The notes beneath the pieces are model-generated. The model worked only from the letters and a program-made list of their open reading frames with translations, was not told the origin of the DNA and did not search any database. From assembly GCA_017961365.1 (NCBI GenBank), contig JAGCXI010000026.1, forward strand, positions 1-49,838: a stretch of DNA of 49,838 nt. The letters run 5' to 3'. Both the position numbers and the translations under genes were made by a program. This DNA is from Clostridia bacterium (GTDB lineage: Bacteria > Bacillota > Clostridia > Christensenellales > CAG-1252). Positions 1 through 15,000 of the stretch are shown here, one piece after another (within the stretch, counting starts at the first letter, position 1; the number at the start of each line of letters is the position of its first letter).

Positions 1-3000
1 ACGGAAGATTATTATCTTGCGCATACGCTTTATGTGAAAGAGGATGGCGCCTTCAGAGTCGTCGATCTTGCCACCGAGGCTTTCTCTCCGAGCGAGACAT
101 ATTATAGCTTCGAGTCACAAGGCGAGGTCTTCGTCGGAAAGAACAGCTTCACTTGGGGTGAGGAATTCTCCTCCGAGGGCATCATCGTCTATCTCCTTTA
201 TTCCAATGGCGGCAGAGTGCTTCTGACGGAAGAGGATTATAAGGTCGACGTCGGGAGCTTTGAGCCGCATAATAGCGGCGAGTATCTCATCACGGTGAAA
301 TACGCCAAGGATGAGACGATCAAAACCACGTATCCCGTGACGGTGGGCGGCGTGAAGGACATCTTCGGCGAGCTTTATCCGCATGGAAACGTAAAAGTTT
401 ATGCGCCTGCGACGAGTTATATCAACCACGCTGCGGCGCTTGCCTCCAACGTGGATCTCGTGGCGTATACGCCGAAGGAATGCCTCGATTACGCTGAGGA
501 TCCCGATCAGCAGGGCGCATATATCGTGAAGGGATATAAAGCGGAGAGCACCTGCGCGCAAACGGTGAAGGACTATGTGGACGGAGCCGTCGTGGAGAAG
601 GGCAGTCATAAGACGCTCATCATCCCGAGCTACATCCTGAATCAGCCCGTGCGCGCCATTGCGGCGGAAGCCTTTAAGAATTCCGCGATTACCTCCGTCA
701 CCCTCTTGGATGAGATGGAGAGCATCGGGGCGGGCGCCTTCGAGCGTTGTTCCGATCTTGCGAATATCACCATTTCCTCCACGGTGAATTCCATCGGGGC
801 GGGCGCCTTCGTATATCTCCCGTCTCTCGTGAATTTCACGCTGGTGGATAATGCGAGTTACTATCTGAAAGACGGCGTCTTGTACAGCACGGACGGCATG
901 TATCTCCACACGGCGTTCGACGCTTTCGTCGGCACGGTCTTCGAGACTTCGGAGGAAGTGGAAGAAGTGATGGATCGCGCCTTTGAGGGCGTCTCCAAAG
1001 TCCGTTATCTCACCGTCCCGTACGGCACGATGGTGGTCGGGGAAGCCGCCTTCAAGAATATGCAGTCTCTCGAAGAGCTGTATTTCTGCAATGAAGACGT
1101 GACCTTCCGTCCCTGCAATGAAGCGGAGATCGCAAAGGGCGGCGCCGTGCGTTACGACATCCTTTCCGGCTGCATGGCGGGTCTCGTCATTTACGGACCC
1201 AAGAGTCAGAATATCGAGAGCTTTGCGAATAAGAGCGGCGTCTCATACATCGCTTGGAATGATAAGACTTGCTTCGAGTATGATTATATCCTCGGCGCGA
1301 ATGAATATAAGATCACGAAGCTCAATAAGTCGGGTCATGACAATAGCGGCGACAGCCATGTCGACGTCGTCGTCCCGATGTATATCGACGGCGTGAAAGT
1401 CACGGCCATCGACGAGAACGCTTTCAGCGGAAATAAGGATCTCGTCTCCGTCACGTTGCCCACGAGCATCAAGAGCATCGGGAATAATGCCTTTGAGGCT
1501 TGCAGCGCCCTCGCATATATCTCCATCCCGTATAGTGTGACCGCCATCGGGGACAATGCCTTTATGAATTGTTCTGCGCTGGATCAAGCGGTCTTCGGCA
1601 CGACGAATATCACTTTTGGCGAGTATGTCTTCAAGGCGACGAAGATCTCGCTCACCCTCTTTGCGGAGAGCAAGGAAGGCGCGGTGAAAGACATCGCGAC
1701 GGCGGAAGGCATTAAATATAATGTCGGCACGCCGTATTCCTGCTTCCTTGTGAGCAAGATCGGCGATTCCGTCAGGATCGACGCTTTGAAGCCCCATGTC
1801 TGCGGCTATGATCATACGAATATCGTGATCCCCGCTTTGATCAAGGGCGCGAAGGTCACGCAGATCAAGGACGGCGCCTTCGCAAATGAGACTTCCCTCG
1901 TCTCTGTCACCATTCCGGAATATGTCAAGAGTGTCGGCGTCGGCACGTTCAATGGCTGCACGAAGCTTTCGTCTGTCGTCATCGTCGAGGGGAATAGCGA
2001 GCTCAGCATCGAGAACGGCTTGATCTATAACAAGGATAAGACCACCCTCAAAGCCATCGTGGATTCCATCGCGAGGGAAGAGGTCACGGTCAATGAAGAC
2101 ACCACGATCATCGCGGAAAAGGCGCTCTATGAGTCCACTTTGCAGACTTTGCATCTGAATAAAGCGCTCATTTCCATCGGGACGGGCGCATTCTCCGGCG
2201 CGAAGAACCTCAAGACGATCACCGTGGAGGAAGGGAATAAGAACTTCCTTGCGGAAGGCGGTGTTTTGTATAATTACAGCAAGACGGCGCTTTATGTCTA
2301 TCCCGCGGGGCTTGAAGCGGAGAGCTTCACCGTGCCCGACGGCGTCATTGTGATCGGGAACAGCGCATTCGGAGGCGCGCATTATCTCAAGAATGTCGAG
2401 ATCCCCGTCAGCGTCTCGAATATTTCCACGGACGCTTTCCGCGGCGCTTCCTCGCTCATCAGTTTGCAAGTCTATGGCTTGATCTCCACTATCGACGACA
2501 ATGCCTTCACGGATACCGCGGAGACCCTCGTCGTGACGGGTTATTCCGAAGGCGCGCTCGAGCTTTATTGCATCGATAACGGCGTGCGCTTTATGGATCT
2601 CACGCCCAAGACCTGCTTCTTCTACAGCACGGCGGATATGGAGGAAGGCACGGCTTGCATCACGGGTCTGAAGACGCATACTTGCGAGTATCACGAGAAT
2701 GTCCTCATCCCGATGTATATCAACGGCTTGCGCGTGACCAAGATCGCGGATTATGCTTTCTCGCATAATCAACAGCTCAAGAGCGTCATCATCCCGCAGA
2801 CCGTGACGGATATCGGCACGGCGGCGTTTGCGGGCTGCAAAAAGCTGCAATACGTCTATCTCTCGGAGTCCGTGACGTATGTCGCTTATAAGGCATTTGC
2901 GGCGTGCGAGTCGCTCGAAGAGGTCTTCATCGACGCGAAGTCCGAGCTCATCCTCAGAGAGAATGTCTTCGAAGAGTCCGGTTATGACGTCTTGAAGGTC

Positions 3001-6000
3001 TATCTCTCCGACAAGCTTGGCGGCAGGGAGGAGATCAAGTCCGCTCTCTATGAGAAGAATATCCCCGTTTATTCCGTGGAGAAGGACACCATCTGCTTCA
3101 AGACCACCGTGATCAACGGCAATGAGATCGAGATCACGGGCATCTCCTCGCATGTTTGCCCGCAAGGTCATAACGGCGTCGTGATCCCGATGTATGTCGA
3201 CGGAAAGAAGGTCACCTCCATTGCGGAGAGCGCCTTTGAGGATAATTCCGACATCGTGAAGATGTTTATCCCCGCCACGATCTCCAAGATCGGCTTGAAA
3301 GCCTTCGTCGGCATGAGCCAGCTCCGTGACATCGATTTCTATACCTATGATGAAGAAGGCAATATGGTTCTCTCCGAATCGAGCCCGTACTTTGCGATGG
3401 ATGGCGGCGCGCTTTATACGGCGGACTTCAAGACGCTTTATAATTATATGATCGCGCGTGACGATATCTATATGAACGTGCATGCAGACACGCGCTATGT
3501 CTTGGATTATGCTTTTAAGGGCGCGATGAACTTGCGTTCTGTCACCTTCATTTATAACGTCTATAGCATCACGCAAAAGGCATTCGGCGACGTCACGGAT
3601 ATGCAGAACGAGGACGAGAATGTCATCGGCGTCGCGCTGGATGTCAGCCATAATCTCGTGATCTATGTGCCCACCTTAGAGGACGGCACGATCTTCAAGA
3701 CGGCGTTTGCTTCCGTTATCGCGCGTGAAGGAAATGGCGAGATCGTCTATACCTTGCGCCCGGCGACGCCCATCACTTCCTTCACTTTCGAGAATCTGGA
3801 GGATGAGGAGAATACCGTGATGATCACGGGACTTGCCGCTACCGTTCTGCCCAACTCCTTCGGCTCGAGCGCCTCTCTCGTGATCCCGCAATACATCAAT
3901 GGCAGAAAAGTCTCCGCCATCGGTGAAAATGCCTTTAAAGAGGCGAATATGGGCGCCGTGGTCTTCCCCGAAGGGTTGAAGAAGATCGGCGTGCGCGCCT
4001 TCGCAAACTGCAAGAACCTCACGAATATCATCTTCCCCGAGTCTTTGGACATCATAGAGGACTTCGCCTTTAATGGATGCAGTTCGCTCTTCGAAGTGTA
4101 TTTCCTCGGCAGCGTCACTTCGCTCGGCATGGAGATCTTTAATCTGACAGAGTCCACGAATGACGTCACGACGAATGGCGTCGAATTCGGCGCATATGGC
4201 CCCAACGTGGAGTATATGGAGAAATATTTCGCGCGCTATAATATCGCGTATAATGACAGCGTCCCGCACAGTGACTTCGATTATTATTACAATTCGAAAG
4301 AGGGATATATCGTCATTAGCGGCATCGATAAGCATACCGCTTTCGCGAATAATAAGCGCATCCTGTTGCCCGACGCCATCGACGGAAAGCCGGTCAAGAT
4401 GCTTGCCAATGATCTTTTCAACGGCATGACGACCTTGGAAGAAGTGAGGCTCCCCTCTAAGCTTCTCGCCGTCTCGCCGAATCTCTTTAAGGATTGCAGC
4501 TCGCTGCGCTCGATCCGCATCCCGAGCGACGTGACGTCCATCGGCGCGCATGCCTTTGAGAATTGCGTCTCCCTGTCCGAGCTCATCCTCTCCGACGATC
4601 TCATCTCGATCGGGGAGTACGCCTTCAAGAATTGTAAAGCATTGACGGAGGCCGTCGTGCCCGCCCAGGTCTCGGCGCTCGGGGCGGGCGTCTTCTCCGG
4701 TTGCAGCGCTTTGGAGCTCGTCACGCTTCCCGCGCTCGCCGCGATCCCCGATTATCTCTTCGACGGCTGCGTCTCTCTTGCCACCTTGCGTTATAAAGAG
4801 GGCAATGCGATCTTCTATGGTTTGTATACGGACATCGCGAAGGTCGGCGCATATGCCTTCTATGAATGCTCGAGCCTCTCTTCCGTCTTCCCGGCGACGG
4901 AATATGCGAGCCTTTATTCCATCGGCGAGAAAGCCTTTGCTTATAGCGCCATCTCGAATTTCACGATGACGGCGAAGCTGACCGACCTCGGTTACGGCGC
5001 CTTTGCGGGCTGTAAGGATCTTACGCTCGAGGATGACGGCTGTATTGCTTATTCGTATGATGAAGACCAGAAGATGATCTATCTCTCCGAAGAGATCGTG
5101 GTCGAGGCAAGCGATTCTTCGAATCCCACGTCGGATACTTTCGAGATCCATTCCGGATCGTTGAAGCCCGAGAGCCTCTTCCTCGAAGGATATAACAATG
5201 GCTGGACCAGCAGTGTTGAGTTCTATCACAGCGAGACGTATCAGGCATCTGATAGTTACAATCCATTTAATCCAGCTACCTATACTACCCAAACCTACAC
5301 ATATAATACGCATTATAACGTCTACGAATGGCATAAGCTCACTTCTTCGGAGAGCACGTCCGATGATCCCACTCAATTTGTTTATGAGCATAGAGTGGTG
5401 AAGGGGGAGGGGAGCAACAGCCGCCCGAATAACGTGGAGAATGCCTTCCTTGCGGACTTCGAAATCATAAACGAAGAAACTTGGGAAGTCAAGATCAAAG
5501 CGAACGCTTACACGGATACCTTTAAAGAAGCGGGCACCTATGTCGTGCATATCCAACATCACTATAAGAAGGTAAATCGCGGCACGGACGATACCAAGGA
5601 TTGCGATGCTTATGTCAGCTTCACCATCGGAGCAGTCCAAGAGGTGTATTACGTGCATGTGGACGAGGCGGAAGTCGAGGCGGATTCAACTGCGGTGGAT
5701 CCCTCCACGGGCGGCATCAGCAAAGCTTGGCTCGAAGCGAAACTCGGCGATCCCGACGCGAATGCCGAATGGATCGCGGATCATTATGTCGCGCTCGGCG
5801 TGAAGCCCGGCGATAATTATTTCGCGAAAGACGACGGCTGGTTCACTTACAATCCCAAAAACGGTCAGACTTCCGTGAATTTCAATCACGATGACTTCAA
5901 GGATCTCTCCGGTTATCTCGTGGTGTATCTCAGGACGACGGGCGGAGAAGCCTATAAGTCTTATCAGCTCAGCTCGATAAAGCGCGGCGAATTCTCGCAT

Positions 6001-9000
6001 AGCACCGTCATCCATTCCGTCCTCCCCGGCACGGCGGATTCATATGCGATCGATTTCGATTCCGATCTCGATGTCAAGGTAGAATCTTTCGAGTATTGGA
6101 GTGCGGTGAAATACGGTCGTCACGATAATAACGCCGATAATAATAATTACAATCGTTATCTGGGCTCTTCGTCCTATGTCCGCTTTGCCCGCGTGGCGGG
6201 AAGCGCTGAAGGAAGCGTCAAGATGAAGGTGTCCGACGCGATCACGAACGGTTATCTCCAAGTGACCGAAGCGACGACGACCTTCACCATCGAGTATAAT
6301 CTCTCGAAGATCGCCCAAGCGGTCGAGGCGACGGATTTCATGTACGTGTATTTCTATTCTTCCGATCCCGGCGCGGCATTCGGCAATACGGTCAGCGGTC
6401 AGCCCTCTTATAATGAGAGATTCACAATCGCCGCGAGCCGTCTGACGACGAACCCCGGCTATAAGAAGGTAGTCATCGCCGATTATCAAGGCAGCAAGAT
6501 CCATGGCGTCGAGGATTCTTTCGGCAAGATCACTTTCTCCAATTCCAAGCTGTATAACGAATGGAATTCGCTCGGCGGAAGCACGGAGGTCCTCTCGCAT
6601 ATCAGGACGATCTATCCCTTCGCCTTCGAAGGATGCGACGCTTTGATGGTGCTCGAGATCCAGAAGGATATTTCCTCCATCGGAGAGGGCACTTTCGTGA
6701 ATGCTTCGAGCTTGGAAGACGTCAAGATCGATAAGGAGAACGTGCATTACTCCCTCATCAGGATCGACGAGAACGATCCGAGATATACCGCGAAGGGCGG
6801 CGCGCTCTTCAAGAAATCGACGAATGCGACCACGCATGCCGAGGAGCTCACGCTTCTTGCCTTCCTTTCCACGAATATCGTGACGGAGTACGTGGTGCCC
6901 GATAATTGCGTGGCGATCGCGAGCTATGCCTTTGCGAATTACACCCTCCTTGAGAAGATCGATCTCAAGAACGTCCGCGTGATCGGTGATTACGCCTTCG
7001 CGGGCTGTACGTCCTTGCATTATATCGAGTTCTTGCCCTCCGCGATCGGCAGTCACGCTTTCGACGGCGTGCCTTTCGACACGGTGTATTTCAATGATAA
7101 TAGCGATAATCCCGGATCGTATGTCTATAGCTTCGGTTCGGAAGCGGTCTTCGGCGAGTCGCCCACCTTTACGGCGTTCGCGCCTTCCGAGATGGCGGAG
7201 CTCACGACTTATCTCGACAGCATCAAGATCGAGTGCAATATCTGCGAGCCTTATAAGAATTTCGACACTTTGCCGGTGAATGACGGAGAGGCAAAGATCA
7301 CGAAGTATAAAGGAACTTCCTCCAAGGTCGTCGTGCCCGAATATATCAAGAATAAGCGCGTGACGAAGATCGGCACCTCCGCCTTTGAAAAGACGACCGC
7401 CGTGCAGATCGATTTACCGGCGAGCATAAATCTCATCGGTTACACCGCTTTCTTGGACGCGACGAATCTCCGCGAGCTTTACGTGAAGTCCAATCCGTTG
7501 CTCGGCAAGGATGCGCAAGATGATTCCGCCACCAATCCGGCGCTGAATCTCTTCGAAGGTTGTAATTTCGATGAGCTCATCGTCTACGGCTTGACGGCGA
7601 GCAACCTCGATCAATATTGCGAAGAGCAGGGCATCACCTTTAATCTCGGCACGACTTGGGAGTGCTTCGATTGTACGGTGGGTGAGAGCAGCGTGACCAT
7701 CAATGGCCTCTTGGATCATGTCTGCAATTCTTCGCATAAGAATGTCGTCATTCCCACGAAGATCAATGGAAAGAATGTCGTCGCGATCAAGGCGGGAGCC
7801 TTCGAAGATAATGCGGAGATCGAGTCCGTGACCATTCCCACCTATGTGACCTCTATCGGGGATGATGCCTTCAAGGGCTGTAATCTGAAGAAGCTCGTCT
7901 TCCAGAATACGTCCATTACTTCGATCAGCGGAGACGACACCTTCGGAAATCCGGTCGGGCTGAAAGTCTATGCGGCGGAGCTCTCCGGCTACGGCGTAAA
8001 GAATTATTGCTCCGCGCATAATATCACGTATATCCCGGTGACGACCTACATCAATAACAGCACGAGCACGTCCTTCACTGCCGTGCCTTCCGATGACGGC
8101 GGCTATGAGATCACGGAGTACATCGGCACGGCGACCACCGTCATCTTGCCCGATATGCTGAATGATAAGAAGATCACGAAGATCGCCGCTTATGCCTTCC
8201 AAGGCACGCAGGGCAAGAAAGTGACCTCCGTGAAGCTCGGCGCTTATGTCAAGGTCATCGAGGATCATGCCTTCAATAAGTGTGTGAATCTGCATACCGT
8301 GATCCTGCCGGACACCTTGAGGACGATCGAGGATCACGCCTTCTATGGCTGTACTTCGCTCCGCGCGCTATTTATCCCTGCCACGGTCAATACGATCGGC
8401 GATGGGGCGTTCAAAGGCTGTACGGCGCTTACGCAGCTCCGCTTCCTCGGCGACGTCGAGAATATCGGCGAAAAGATCGTGGATGACGATAGCCTCGTTT
8501 ACGGGCTGAGCGCCACGGTCCGACTCTTGCAGATCAGGAAGAGCGCGGAGCATCTCAAGCAGTATTTCTTGGATAGCTATCGCGCGACGGTGACCATCGT
8601 GGATGATATGGACGACTATCGCAGGTGGGAAGAATGCTTCGAGTACGAAGTCATCAGCAATGCTTATTCCGGCGTCGCCATCCGCATCCTCGGACTCAGA
8701 GATCATATCTGCGCGAACGGCGGACATTCCAAGGTCTTTATCCCCGCGACCATCGGCGGACTTTACGTGAAAGAGATCGCGCCGAGAGCCTTCGTCTCCG
8801 AGACGAGCATTGCGTCCGTCTCCATCGAAATGAACGAAGTGACGGACAGCCGCCTCTCCAAGATCGGAAAGGAGGCGTTCCTCGGCTGTACTTCTCTCGG
8901 AAAGGCGGAGCTCGGCGGTGTGATCGACATCGGAACGGACGTCTTTAACGGCTGCGTCTTGCTGAATGAAGTGACCTTCTCGTCCGACCTTTACAATATC

Positions 9001-12000
9001 GGAAATAATAACGACGCCGATTATGCGACGATCTTTGCCGGTTGCTCGAATTTGAAGCATGTGATCGGCTTGGACGGCAGCGGCTATTATAAGGCGACGA
9101 ACGGCGTCTTGTATGTCCGCGATAACGGTTGGAGAGCTGTCTATGCGTATGACGTCAGCAGCAGCGTCTTGAATCTGGACGAGGCTTCTTCCGTCTCTGC
9201 GGCAGCCTTCTCGGAGCAATGCCTGAAGAATGTGAAAGTGATGAATCTGCCGGCTTCCTTGAAGGCGATAGACGCTTCCATCCTCTCTCGCTTCACCGAC
9301 TTGCAGGAGATCAATGTCGTCGCGAATATCAAATTTACGGGAAGCGCCGCGCTCTCTGCCGCGCTCTATTATCCCGATGACACGACGCCGACGCATCCTA
9401 CCGTGACCTTCGGCGGCAAGCATAGCTATTGCGCCAATAAGTACTTCACTTTCACGTATGTGGAAGAGAAGGGCGGCGTGGAGATCGCGGCGTCCGAAGA
9501 ATGGGCGAAGCTCAGCGATGTTTCGGGCACGATCACGCTCACTTTGCCGCGTTACGGTTATGCGGAGAACGGCGTCTGCTATAAAGTGGTCGGCATCGCG
9601 GAGGACGGCTTCGCGCAAAGCGTTTATGATTATGAAGTCGAAGGAAAGAATGTCTTCGCCGGTATCTTGCATATCTCGTCGATCCAGCCGATGAGCGTCA
9701 CGTATATCGGCGCTCGCGCCTTCGACGGATGCTCGGGCATTACGAGCATCGACCTTGCGGATTCTCTCGTCGATACGCTCGAGGAGATCGGAGAGGACGC
9801 TTTCCGCGGCTGTGACGGCGTGATCTCTGTCACGCTCGGCAAGTCCCTGAAGACTTTCCACGGAAATCCCTTCGGCGATTGCACGAATATCGATGAAGAT
9901 AACTTCACCATAGAAGACGATAACCGTTACTATACGTCAAAGATCAGCGGCGCGAAAGTCCCGATGATCCTTTCGAAGGATCTTGTCACCCTCTATGCTT
10001 CTTATGAGCAAGGGGACGTCGTCGTGCCGGACGGCGTGGTGAATATCGCGGCGGGCGCCTTCAAGGGTAAAGGCGTCACTTCCGTCACGATCCCCGCTTC
10101 CGTGCGCAAGATCGCGGATGACGCTTTTGTGGATTGCGAAGACCTCAGATCCATCATCTTCCTTGCGGAGAATGTGACCTTGGGCAGCTTCGAGCCGGAC
10201 GTCCAGCAGGCAAACCCGGAGTTGGGCGCGGCGTTCTCCGCGGCGATCATTTCGGCTTCTTCGACCTCGAAGAAAGCGAAGGCGGACACCTTCACGGTCT
10301 TCGGCGTGGAGAAGACGGTCATCGAGAATTACGCCACGGCGTATGGATTCCCGTATCGTCCCGTCGTCTCGAGAGGCGCGATCAAGATCATTGAAGAAAA
10401 GATCGATTCCGAGACGACGATCGTAAAGATCGTCGCGACGGATACTTCGAAGATCGGCGAGATCTTCATCATCCCGGACGGCGTGAATGTGATCCCCGAT
10501 AAGACCTTTAAGAATGTCAAGACGGTGAAAGAGCTTTATATCCCGGCATCCGTCACGGAGATCGGGCAGGCGGCGTTCGCCGGCATGAAGAATCTCGAAA
10601 GAGTGGTCTTTGTGGGGAATACCGATGAGGTCGATATCGGCGCGAATGCTTTCCAGAATTGTACGTCTTTGAATGAAGTCTATATCGAAGGCTCCACGTA
10701 TTTAATGACCTTGGATGACGACGTCTTCGAGGATTGCGGCAAGAATCTTACGGTCGTAGCTCCCTTTAATACGCTTTCCGAGACCTTTGCGGATATGAGC
10801 TATGCGACGGGATCCGGCGGTACTGTCCTTTTGGAGACCGATCCGCTCGTTTCCCGCGTGAACGGCGTGAAAGCCTTGCTCAAAGTGACGTCGAGACTGG
10901 TCCCCGACGACAGTACGACGCAGAGGCTCATCGTGGAAGCGAAAGATGCGAATACCGCCAAGCTCGTCGGCATTCAGGCAGGACTCACGGAGCTCAAGAT
11001 CCCCGCTTATTACGACGGAATGAAGATCGTCGAGATCGCCATCAAAAACGGCGCGAATACGTCGAGCTTGACTTCGCTTTATATCCCCGAAACGGTCACG
11101 GAGATCGCCGCGGGCAGCTTTGTGGGATCGCAGCTTTCCGAGATCGTGATCCCGGGCAGCGTGAAGAATATCGGTGACGACGCCTTCAAGCTTGCGACCG
11201 CGGTCAAGGTCTATATCGAAGGCACGCCCGTCCTTGGGACGAATGCCATCACTTCGACCGCGAATTCCGTGACGATCTATGGATCCAAGTACGAATCGCT
11301 GACTTCCTACCTTGCGGCGCATACGACCTTTACCTATTATGAGGTCACGGCTTCCGAGCACTTTACGTATTCCGTCGTAAATGGTCTCGAGGTTTCGATC
11401 GACGCCTTCGACGGCTCGGATATCGAGAATATCGTTCTCCCGACCTATTTGAAGGGCAGAAAAGTCACGACCATCGGCGACGGCGCATTTGCGCACCTGC
11501 CGAAGCTCAAGAGCATTCGCCTTCCGGAATATCTCACCACGATCGGAAACTATGTCTTCGTCGGCACCTTTGAGAATATAACGAGCGTCGCTACGCAGGA
11601 GATCATCTCCACGAATTCGAATTTCGTGTATACCGCGCAGAACGGCGTTCTGAAGACGCTGTACGATTCGGGCGAGAAGACCTTGTATGCTGCGTTCTCC
11701 ATCAGCGGAAAGAGCGCCACGTTTACCGTGAAGCCTTCGGTGACGGAGATCAAGGAAGGCGCGCTCGCGGGTCTCACGCAAGTGACGGCGTTCTATACGA
11801 ATTCGAGCAGCTTTGCCACCGACCGCATGAATACGATGCTCATCACCAAGACCGGCGTGATCAAAGTGCTTGCCGTCGCCGCTTCCGCGACGAAGGTGAG
11901 CTGGCCCGATCTCTATGTGGACAGCATCCGCAAGATCGGCGCATATGCTTTCTATAATGTTTCCAAGGTCACCGATCTGACGTCCATCCCGTCCGGCGTG

Positions 12001-15000
12001 ACGACGATCGGCGAGGGCGCCTTCGAGAAGTGCGTGGCGTTGGAGAGCGTTGCGCTCCCGCGTATCACGAAGATCAGCGACAGGCTCTTCTATGGCGACA
12101 GCAGTCTCGAATCGGTGAATATCCCCGAGACCGTCGTCTCCATCGGCGCTTATGCATTCACCGGATCCAAGATCAGCACCTTGCCTTTCCCGGAGAATTC
12201 GATGTTGACGGAGATCGGTGCTTATGCCTTCGCGGGCTGCGCTGCGCTCGATGAGGTGGATTTCAGCACGACGAGCATCGTCTCGATCGGCGATTATGCC
12301 TTTGCGGATTGTACGAGTCTCTCCACAGTGTATCTCGGCGCCGTGAAGACGGTCGGAAAGGGCGTCTTCTCGAATACGGCGCTTACGGAGATCTTGCTGC
12401 CGAAGAGCCTCTCGAATATCCCCGACGAGCTCTTTAGGAATGCGAAGTATCTGCAGACGGTCACGGTGGAGGACGGCGGAAAGATCCTTTCGATCGGTGA
12501 TTACGCCTTCGCGGGCACGAGCTCCCTCACGGCGCTCCCGGGCGACGCCTTCACGCTCTATGTGAAGACCCTCGGCGCTTACGCCTTTGCGGAGAGCGGG
12601 CTTGTCTCCGTCGTCATTCCGCAGAATGTCAAGGAGATCCCCGAAGGTTGCTTTAAGGACAGCAAGTATTTGACCTCGGTCACCTTTAAGTCCTCCGTGC
12701 GCAAGATCGGCAAGTATGCCTTTGAGGGCACGGACGGAAAGATCAGCATCAAAGCGCAGGAAGATTCTTCCGCGATCGAAGTCTTCAAGAATGAAGTCAC
12801 CGTTTATGAGGACGGCATGGACGCAAGAGAGGTGAAAGTCACGACCAAGAGCGGAAGCACGTTCCAGACCATCGTGAATGGTTATGAGATCCATGCGATC
12901 GAGGGCCTCGGCGAGTGGAAGATCTATGTCAATGGCGGCATCGCTTCGAGCGTCCTCCTCCATGACAGCGAGGGGAATGCTTATCGCGAAGCGATCGTTG
13001 ACGACCTCCGAATCATCTTGCGCGAAGAAGCCGGTTCGGCGCGTCTCCGCATCGAGCTCACGAAGTCTGCGCGCGAAGACGGGAAGACCTTGGATCTGAA
13101 TGTCAGCTATGGTCTTGCCAAGATGTCGCTCGGCATTCGCGTGACCGAGATCGGAGAGAGAGCCTTCGCGAAGACGGCGCTCACTTCCGTGAATATTACG
13201 GACAGCGTGGTCGAGATCGGCGAGGAAGCCTTTGCGGAGAATGCCGCTTTGCAGACGGTCATCATCGGAAGCAGCCTTGAGAAGATGGGCGCGGGCGCCT
13301 TCCGCTCCACGCCGCTCCTCACGGGTGTGGAAGTCAGCAAGAAGAATGCGTATTTCCGCAATGACAGCGACAGCGTTCTCTATATGAAGCAAGCCTTCGT
13401 GGATGAGAATGATAATGTCTATTATAAGTGGCAGTTGAAGCTTTATCCCGCCGCGCGTGTGCCGCTCACGGACGACGCCTCTTACGTGATCCCGCAAGAC
13501 GTCTATTCCATCGATGCTTACGCTTTCGACGGATGCAGCTTGCGTCACGTCATCGTCTCCGACAGCGTCACCGAGATCAAGAAGGGCGCCTTCAATAATA
13601 CGGGCAATCTCGAGTCCATCTTCTTCGATGATGACATCGTGATCACGGAGAAGGGCATCTTCGACAAGAATGTCGTGCTCGACGTGCCGATGTACGGCGC
13701 GCTTGCAGACTATGTCGATGAGAATAAGGATACCTTGAAAGCCATCTTCCATACGCCGAAGACCTGCTTCGATGTCAAGCTCCGTGAGAATTATGCGGAG
13801 ATCCTCGGCTTGAAGACCTGTCACGATCATTCGAATGTCGTGATCCCCGCTTATATCAACGGCCGCGAGGTCACGGCGCTTCGCGCTAATGCTTTGGCGG
13901 AGAAGGGGATCACTTCCTTGACGCTCTCCAAGTATCTGCGCAATATCGATGACGGCGCCTTCTTCGGAAATGAGCTTAGCTCGATCGACCTTGTCGGCAC
14001 GAAGAGCGAGACCTTCTCGGAGGAGGGTGGTGCGTACTTCAAGACCGTCACGGTCACGAACGGAACGTACACTTTGATCTCTTATTACAGCGTGGTGCTG
14101 AATGAGGATTGGGAAGAGACTTCTTCCGCTTTGCAATACGCTTATCTCACGGACGGAGAGACGCTCCTCTTCTTCCTGACGGGCGAGGCGGATAGCTTCA
14201 CCCTCCCGAAGGGGACAAAAGCGATCGGTTACGGCGCCTTCTATAAGAGCGGCATCTCCGAGCTGATTCTGGACGAGGCGACGGACACCATCGGTGACTA
14301 TGCCTTTGCGGATTCTTCCGTCAGTGACATCGTCGGGCTGGAGAATGTCGTCTCCTTGGGCGCGCATGCCTTCCGCAATGACACGGCGGTCACGTCGCTT
14401 TCCTTCGGCGAAAGCATCGCTTGGATCGGCGGCGGCGCGTTTGCGGGCGCGAGCAACCTTGCGGAGATCACCTTCGGCGAGGATTATGACAATGGCTATT
14501 ATCGCTATGAGTCCGGCATCCTTTATGAATATCTCAGCGACGTCTCCGTCAAGCTCCATAGCGTCTTGCAGAGCTATGTGGCGGCGGATGCGCATTACGC
14601 AGATACGGACGGCGAGGGTCGTTACGTGCTCGTCACGCCCTCGAAGATCATGCCCGATAAGGCGGATTATTCCGTGACGCAGATCGGCGCGTATGCCTTC
14701 GTCGGACTCACCTTCGAGAAGTCCTCCGTCATCGTGGTTCCCTCCGAGGAGATCACGGTCTTCGACGAGGCGTTTGCGAATGCGAATATCACGGAGGTCC
14801 ATTTCGAGGGCAATGCGTCCGGCACGAATGCCTTCCTTTCCTCGACGTACGTCTATTATCCCGACGGTTCGGATCTCGCCCGTGCGCTCAAGACGCATGA
14901 AAAGGCAGTCAAGGTCACGAGCAAGAATGACTTCGAATACGACGACAATGACGGTAAAGCCGCCACCTTCACGGTCACGAGGCTGAAAGTCAGCGTGGAT

